Shown here: piece by piece, positions 59,997 to 64,000 of the stretch
How the letters are laid out: the number at the start of each line of letters is the position of its first letter
Numbering within the stretch: position 1 is the stretch's first letter
Origin: Zygnema circumcarinatum
Lineage: Eukaryota > Streptophyta > Zygnematophyceae > Zygnematales > Zygnemataceae
DNA: 64,000 bases
Reading direction: 5' to 3'
NCBI GenBank assembly: GCA_037447605.1
Contig: CM074809.1
Location: 1,037,705 to 1,101,704 of the forward strand
Notes under the pieces: generated by a model
What the model saw: only the letters and a program-made list of their open reading frames with translations
What the model was told of the DNA's origin: nothing
The model's database searches: none
Position numbers and translations under genes: made by a program

Positions 59997-62900
59997 CTAA
60001 TCTTCTCCGCTCAGCATCTGCTTCACAGAAACAAGTAGCATAGAAATAAATCTCAGAATGGATACAAACTCAGCTCAGTTAACCAGACAAAAAGTCATTT
60101 TCTGTAACAATGATACGGATGGTTCCTCAAGAAACGTGAAATGGAATTGATGTCCAAGAAAACCATCGCTTCCAGGAAACTACAGCCTGAAAGACTATTG
60201 CTCTCTCTAACGCATCCTCAAAAAAGAAAAATCACGTCACCCCCAATGCACACCATGTCAGACTCATGTTGCATACCTTCATAATATCTCCAAGCATCCC
60301 CTGCATGCCTCCCGGCTTTGAGACTCCATAGAACCGCGCTGCAATCTCATCAAGATACTGCAATACCCACAGCAATCCATAGAACATCCAGCACAAGAAA
60401 AATAAATTCATACTCTGGAACCACTCTTTAACTAACTGCAGGGAGTCAAGTGGACCTATTCTTCGGTAAATTGAGCAGGAGAGTCGACGTCTTCCAGACT
60501 TCTATATCTACATTCTTAATCACTGGTGTGCGCAAACTTACCTCACCAAAACTTGGATCCCGTTCAATACTAGGGCGATAACGATTCCGCAACATCCGAA
60601 AGAGGGCAAGAGCGTCTCTTTCAAGTCTGAAAAACCCTTGACATGCTGTATCAGTTTCAACTCATACCATACGTCGACTCAATGAAGATCAGTTCAAGAA
60701 CTTAGAGTCACCAACCTAAACGAAGCCACCAGAAAGACAACAAAAGCAAAAGCCCAAGCAAACCAAACCCGCCCGTGGTCTCTGACTTTACGGCCATTTC
60801 CACGATGGTTGTGCTCTAATAGCGAAGAAATTGTCCAAACTGAGCCAGAACTATCCAAGCAATGGGGTATCATAGTAGATAGTAAACCATCTCAGTATGA
60901 ACAGAACCTTTACTTCTTGAGCACATAGACCAAGCTGTCCAATAGTCCAAATTTATTGACCTATGTCAAGCTGTTTCAGTGTCATATCAGTCAACTTATG
61001 GTTAAGAATGAAGCGTGTACGTCTCATGACCCATAGTATTTGATCAACTTGAGATGGAAGCTGATCACAGATAACTTCATTATCATAGAAATGAGCATAA
61101 CTGGGAGGTCCTATGGTGAAAATTTCCCGTTGTACATAGGGTGTAATTGACGTTTCTTATGACTTTTGCAATCAATGAATGTGAAAAATTATGGACTCTT
61201 ACATCATTCTCATTCTCTCTGTTACTTCTCGTAACTCTGAATTCTAAAGCACATATTTTCCTCTTTTACGATCTAAAGCTGAGAAATCCTTTTTACTTTG
61301 CCAGCTCCTTCCATAAGTTGCGTGAGGAAACATATCTCAACTACAGACAAGGCCGTGAAGGAGCCAAGGGAAAAGACCAACGACAGTAAGAAACTGACGA
61401 GAACATGGGCCTCAACGAGCTAGATCAAGAGCTCGTCCTTAGCAGAGCTTACGTCAAAAGGAGAAATTTGACGAAGTGCAAGAGAGGTGTGTCTGGGATG
61501 GGCGGAGCAGAAAATGATCTGGAGAGCTTCTGTAACTCCTCCATCAATCGGTTTGCATCTCTGAGATTACCAAGAACCAAGTACCTGTGACCACATTTAG
61601 ACATAAGAGTCAGCTCATTAGCCAATGAATCCCGCCACTATGATTCACTACCCGAAGCCAACAAGATTACACGATAAACTTTGGACAAGTCAGACAGCAT
61701 GACTTTGATTGAACTGTAGGAGAGACGCTGGTAAAGAAAGGAAGAAATGAGGAAAAGTGAGAAGACGAAGAGAGAGAAATGTCTCTGGGGAACTGGACTA
61801 CTCTGTCTCCTTTGAGATATAAAGAGGGTCAAAATATGCCCTGGCCTAACATCATCAAGTTATCCATTGAGGCTACAGAAAGAAGAAAACTTACTGAAAG
61901 ACTGCCCGTGTTATAATGAGATCCACCTCCCCCGGAAAGCACTGATTGGCAACAATAAAAAACATTCATATTAGCTATCCAACAGGAGCAAAAAACAAGA
62001 ATAGAAGAATTTCCATTTGCGATGGGAGAAAAGGAAGCCGGACACAACTCAATACTTATCTGCGTAGCAGTGTGTTACGGTAAGCGGATATAGCCCCATA
62101 TTCCAACAAAAATACTTCCAGTTCACAACCATCTAAACATTTAAGCACCTTGGGAAAATAACCAGATGTCGAAATGATTCATCAAGGACAAGGACCACTC
62201 TCGTAAGAAGTTAGGGTTCCACACCTTTTTCATGACGTCAGCAAGAGCTTTTGCAAACACATCCGGTCGATTCCCATGGACAAAGTGCTTCGCTGCAATC
62301 CCCAGGTCCTGGCAGGGGCCCAATTTCCATTGCAAGTCAGCGTGGCTCACACTCCTATTCCAAAATTATTAATTTAAGGCCCGATAAGGATAAGGATATA
62401 AGGATATAGACTGAAAGATTGTTCTCAAACGGACAGAATTTCAGTGTTCATATTATTCTCATCTGCACAAAAACTATCAACAAGCCTGCTGCACCAATCA
62501 AGAGAAGTACCGAGTTACGCAAAACTGTACATCGCAAAGTAATCCTAATCGAGCTTTGAATAAGGGTCCAAAAAAGTTCCTACATGCAAAACACACAGCA
62601 GACTGTCCGGACCATAGCCATACTTTAGTTGGAGACTGCGACCAGATGTACTCTGCCAGCATATCATGGATCTCGGGAGCACCGGAGGGAGGACCCCCAT
62701 GGTTAGCAGACCACCTGCACAAAGCCCGATAGACAATAAGGAATTCAAATGGCCTAGCAATGCTCGTCTCCGCACCCCAAGCAAAAAGCTGGCTGGAGAT
62801 GTTTCCCCACATCCACCAACGTGATGACAAATACAACAGCTCAGACAAGCAGGGATGCATTCAAGAGCAAGGGAGATATTTCAAACATAACTGCAAAGAC

Positions 62901-64000
62901 AGATTTGCCAGAACTTAACAGGAGGAGGGAGACAAGGGGTACAATTGACTGACTTGAGAGCAGCTTTTAGAAAAGCAGCACATGCGTCCAATCTAGCGGT
63001 TGCAGCAGCTTTCTTCTCATCTTTAATGTCAGAACCATTCTTCAATGCTGTTCGGTTTTCCTCAGACTTCTGCCCATCCTCACGAGTCTCCACTTCCTCT
63101 CGAGGGAAACTTCTATATATGGCCTCTATTTTTTCTGCAACCGTAAAAGCAAGAGAAGACTCAGAAGACATCAATAATTTCCCATTGATATCTTCTCCAC
63201 TGAGAAATGCAATCATTCAATAGACCATTAAATTCTGTAACGTTCTTCTCAATGCGTGACAAGCAAATCAGAAATGCTCTGCAAACAAGCTTAACAAAGG
63301 CCACTTATTAACTGAGCTCTAGTTTGAAAACTTTGCTTCATGTGTAATCTGATCAACTGTGCAAGTGTCTCGCTCTTAGCCCCACTGTTCTCCACGATGA
63401 AAAGAATTATCACCATAGTTTGAGAAGAAATCAGAGGCCTATGTTTATTTATGGATGTTGCAAGAAAAAACTTACCTAGAGATTCAGGATTAAGCTGAAC
63501 CTTTAAAGTGTTGAAGGTTTCCACCATAACTACTCCAAGTTCCGAACCACAGGTCACCTGTCGCAGTATCAACCCCAAAAGCTTCACTCCACAAATTCAA
63601 TGCCATGATTCACAGAGGAAAAGTCAAAGACGACAATGCATCCTATGCCACCATAGAATCTAGCAACTGAAATACGGTATCGGCCAGCGGTTCCTTCCAA
63701 AAAAGGAACTGCAGAAACATCACAAAGGCGAAAAAAGCAACCTAACCAGTTTCGCTCAAGTTGGAGCTGTGAGCACACACCTTTTCCTCACTTCTAAAGA
63801 AACGATGCAAAAGAACACTACCTAACAAAGAAACGAGAAGCTGCAAACAGACAAAAAATCCTTAAGGCGTTTTTTTTTTTTTTTGACCTCCATTCGTCCT
63901 CAGCAAGAGCTTGCTCAGAAACGTGCAAGGGAGTACCTGTCCATGCTTAAGCTGAATGCAGGCTCCAGAGAGCACAAGATCTATGGCATCGCTGTGCTTC
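59997..64000 (-). CDS. GET4: GET4, cytosolic factor for tail-anchored protein insertion (5' end off right edge)
   Basis: GET4 bridges the ribosome-side handover complex to the GET3 ATPase, which delivers tail-anchored proteins to the ER. Exons seen: from the edge to 63937, 63557-63476, 63134-62954, 62714-62624, 62308-62225, 61941-61895, 61584-61453, 60626-60542, 60357-60277 and 60017-59997; phases close. Signatures are LVLSGACIQLKHGQ, VTCGSELGVVMVETF, the charged loop TREDGQKSEEN, LKWSANHGGPPSGAPEIHDMLAEYIWSQSP, KHFVHGNRPDVFAKALADVM, CFPGEVDLIITRAVFQ, LGNLRDANRLMEELQ, LERDALALFRMLRNRY and the end GDIMKMLSGED. These are alpha-solenoid helical repeats. Compared with plant relatives the WSQSP-KHFV joint is several residues shorter. 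The first exons lie outside the window. Confidence 0.92.

Overview
This is a stretch of nuclear genome from a green plant-lineage (streptophyte) eukaryote, and most genes are interrupted by many short spliceosomal introns. Evidence for the lineage is the gene set: the plant-type TenA-HAD thiamin phosphatase TH2, a CHR24/ERCC6-like SNF2 helicase, the plant UCP031088-type alpha/beta hydrolase and a mitochondrial Lon with a long plant-like N-terminus. Telo-box-like AAACCCTA motifs near several gene starts and plant-like GT/AG splice sites agree. I cannot name the species; a streptophyte alga or early-diverging land plant with moderate GC and compact genes would fit.

Layout, left to right: (-) SNF2 helicase CHR24-like, 3' end off the left edge (to 2099); (+) nuclear-looking BRCT protein (3283-5729); (-) unrecognised 300-residue protein (6593-7780); (-) MaoC-type 3-hydroxyacyl dehydratase (about 9065-10449), divergent from (+) 3-methyladenine DNA glycosylase (11044-13487); (-) RNI/LRR-like protein (14207-15404), divergent from (+) mitochondrial Lon protease with 23 exons (15947-25056); (-) SLC25 mitochondrial carrier (25441-27254), divergent from (+) alpha/beta hydrolase with a 23-residue helical repeat array (29009-33033); (-) unrecognised intronless 404-residue ORF (34374-35588); (-) intronless pyrophosphatase-like protein with lost catalytic residues and a C-terminal membrane anchor (35974-37053), divergent from (+) TH2 (38578-41775); (+) secreted cupredoxin fused to a ten-cysteine domain (43714-45719); (-) ubiquitin-activating-enzyme-like protein (47012-53662); (-) eIF2 beta (54553-57577); (-) GET4, 5' end off the right edge (59997-64000).

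I rebuilt exons by hand from frame, splice dinucleotides and matching intron phase. For Lon, the glycosylase, TH2, the hydrolase, the carrier, the E1-like gene, eIF2 beta and the GET4 part, the phases close at every junction. The genes do not form a pathway; several act in mitochondria (Lon, the carrier, MaoC dehydratase) or DNA repair (glycosylase, SNF2, BRCT), but this looks like ordinary eukaryotic gene order.

Most unusual items: the apparently catalytically dead, tail-anchored pyrophosphatase-like protein; the cupredoxin plus Cys-rich fusion, whose long intron is purine-rich at one end and pyrimidine-rich at the other; the eight-copy 23-residue repeat inside the hydrolase; a 21-nt GC-AG microexon carrying a Walker A motif; an E1 with a degraded ATP-site motif; two families of CCAATGG-rich tandem repeats; a 157-bp mariner-like MITE; and GTACGG-rich intergenic clusters.
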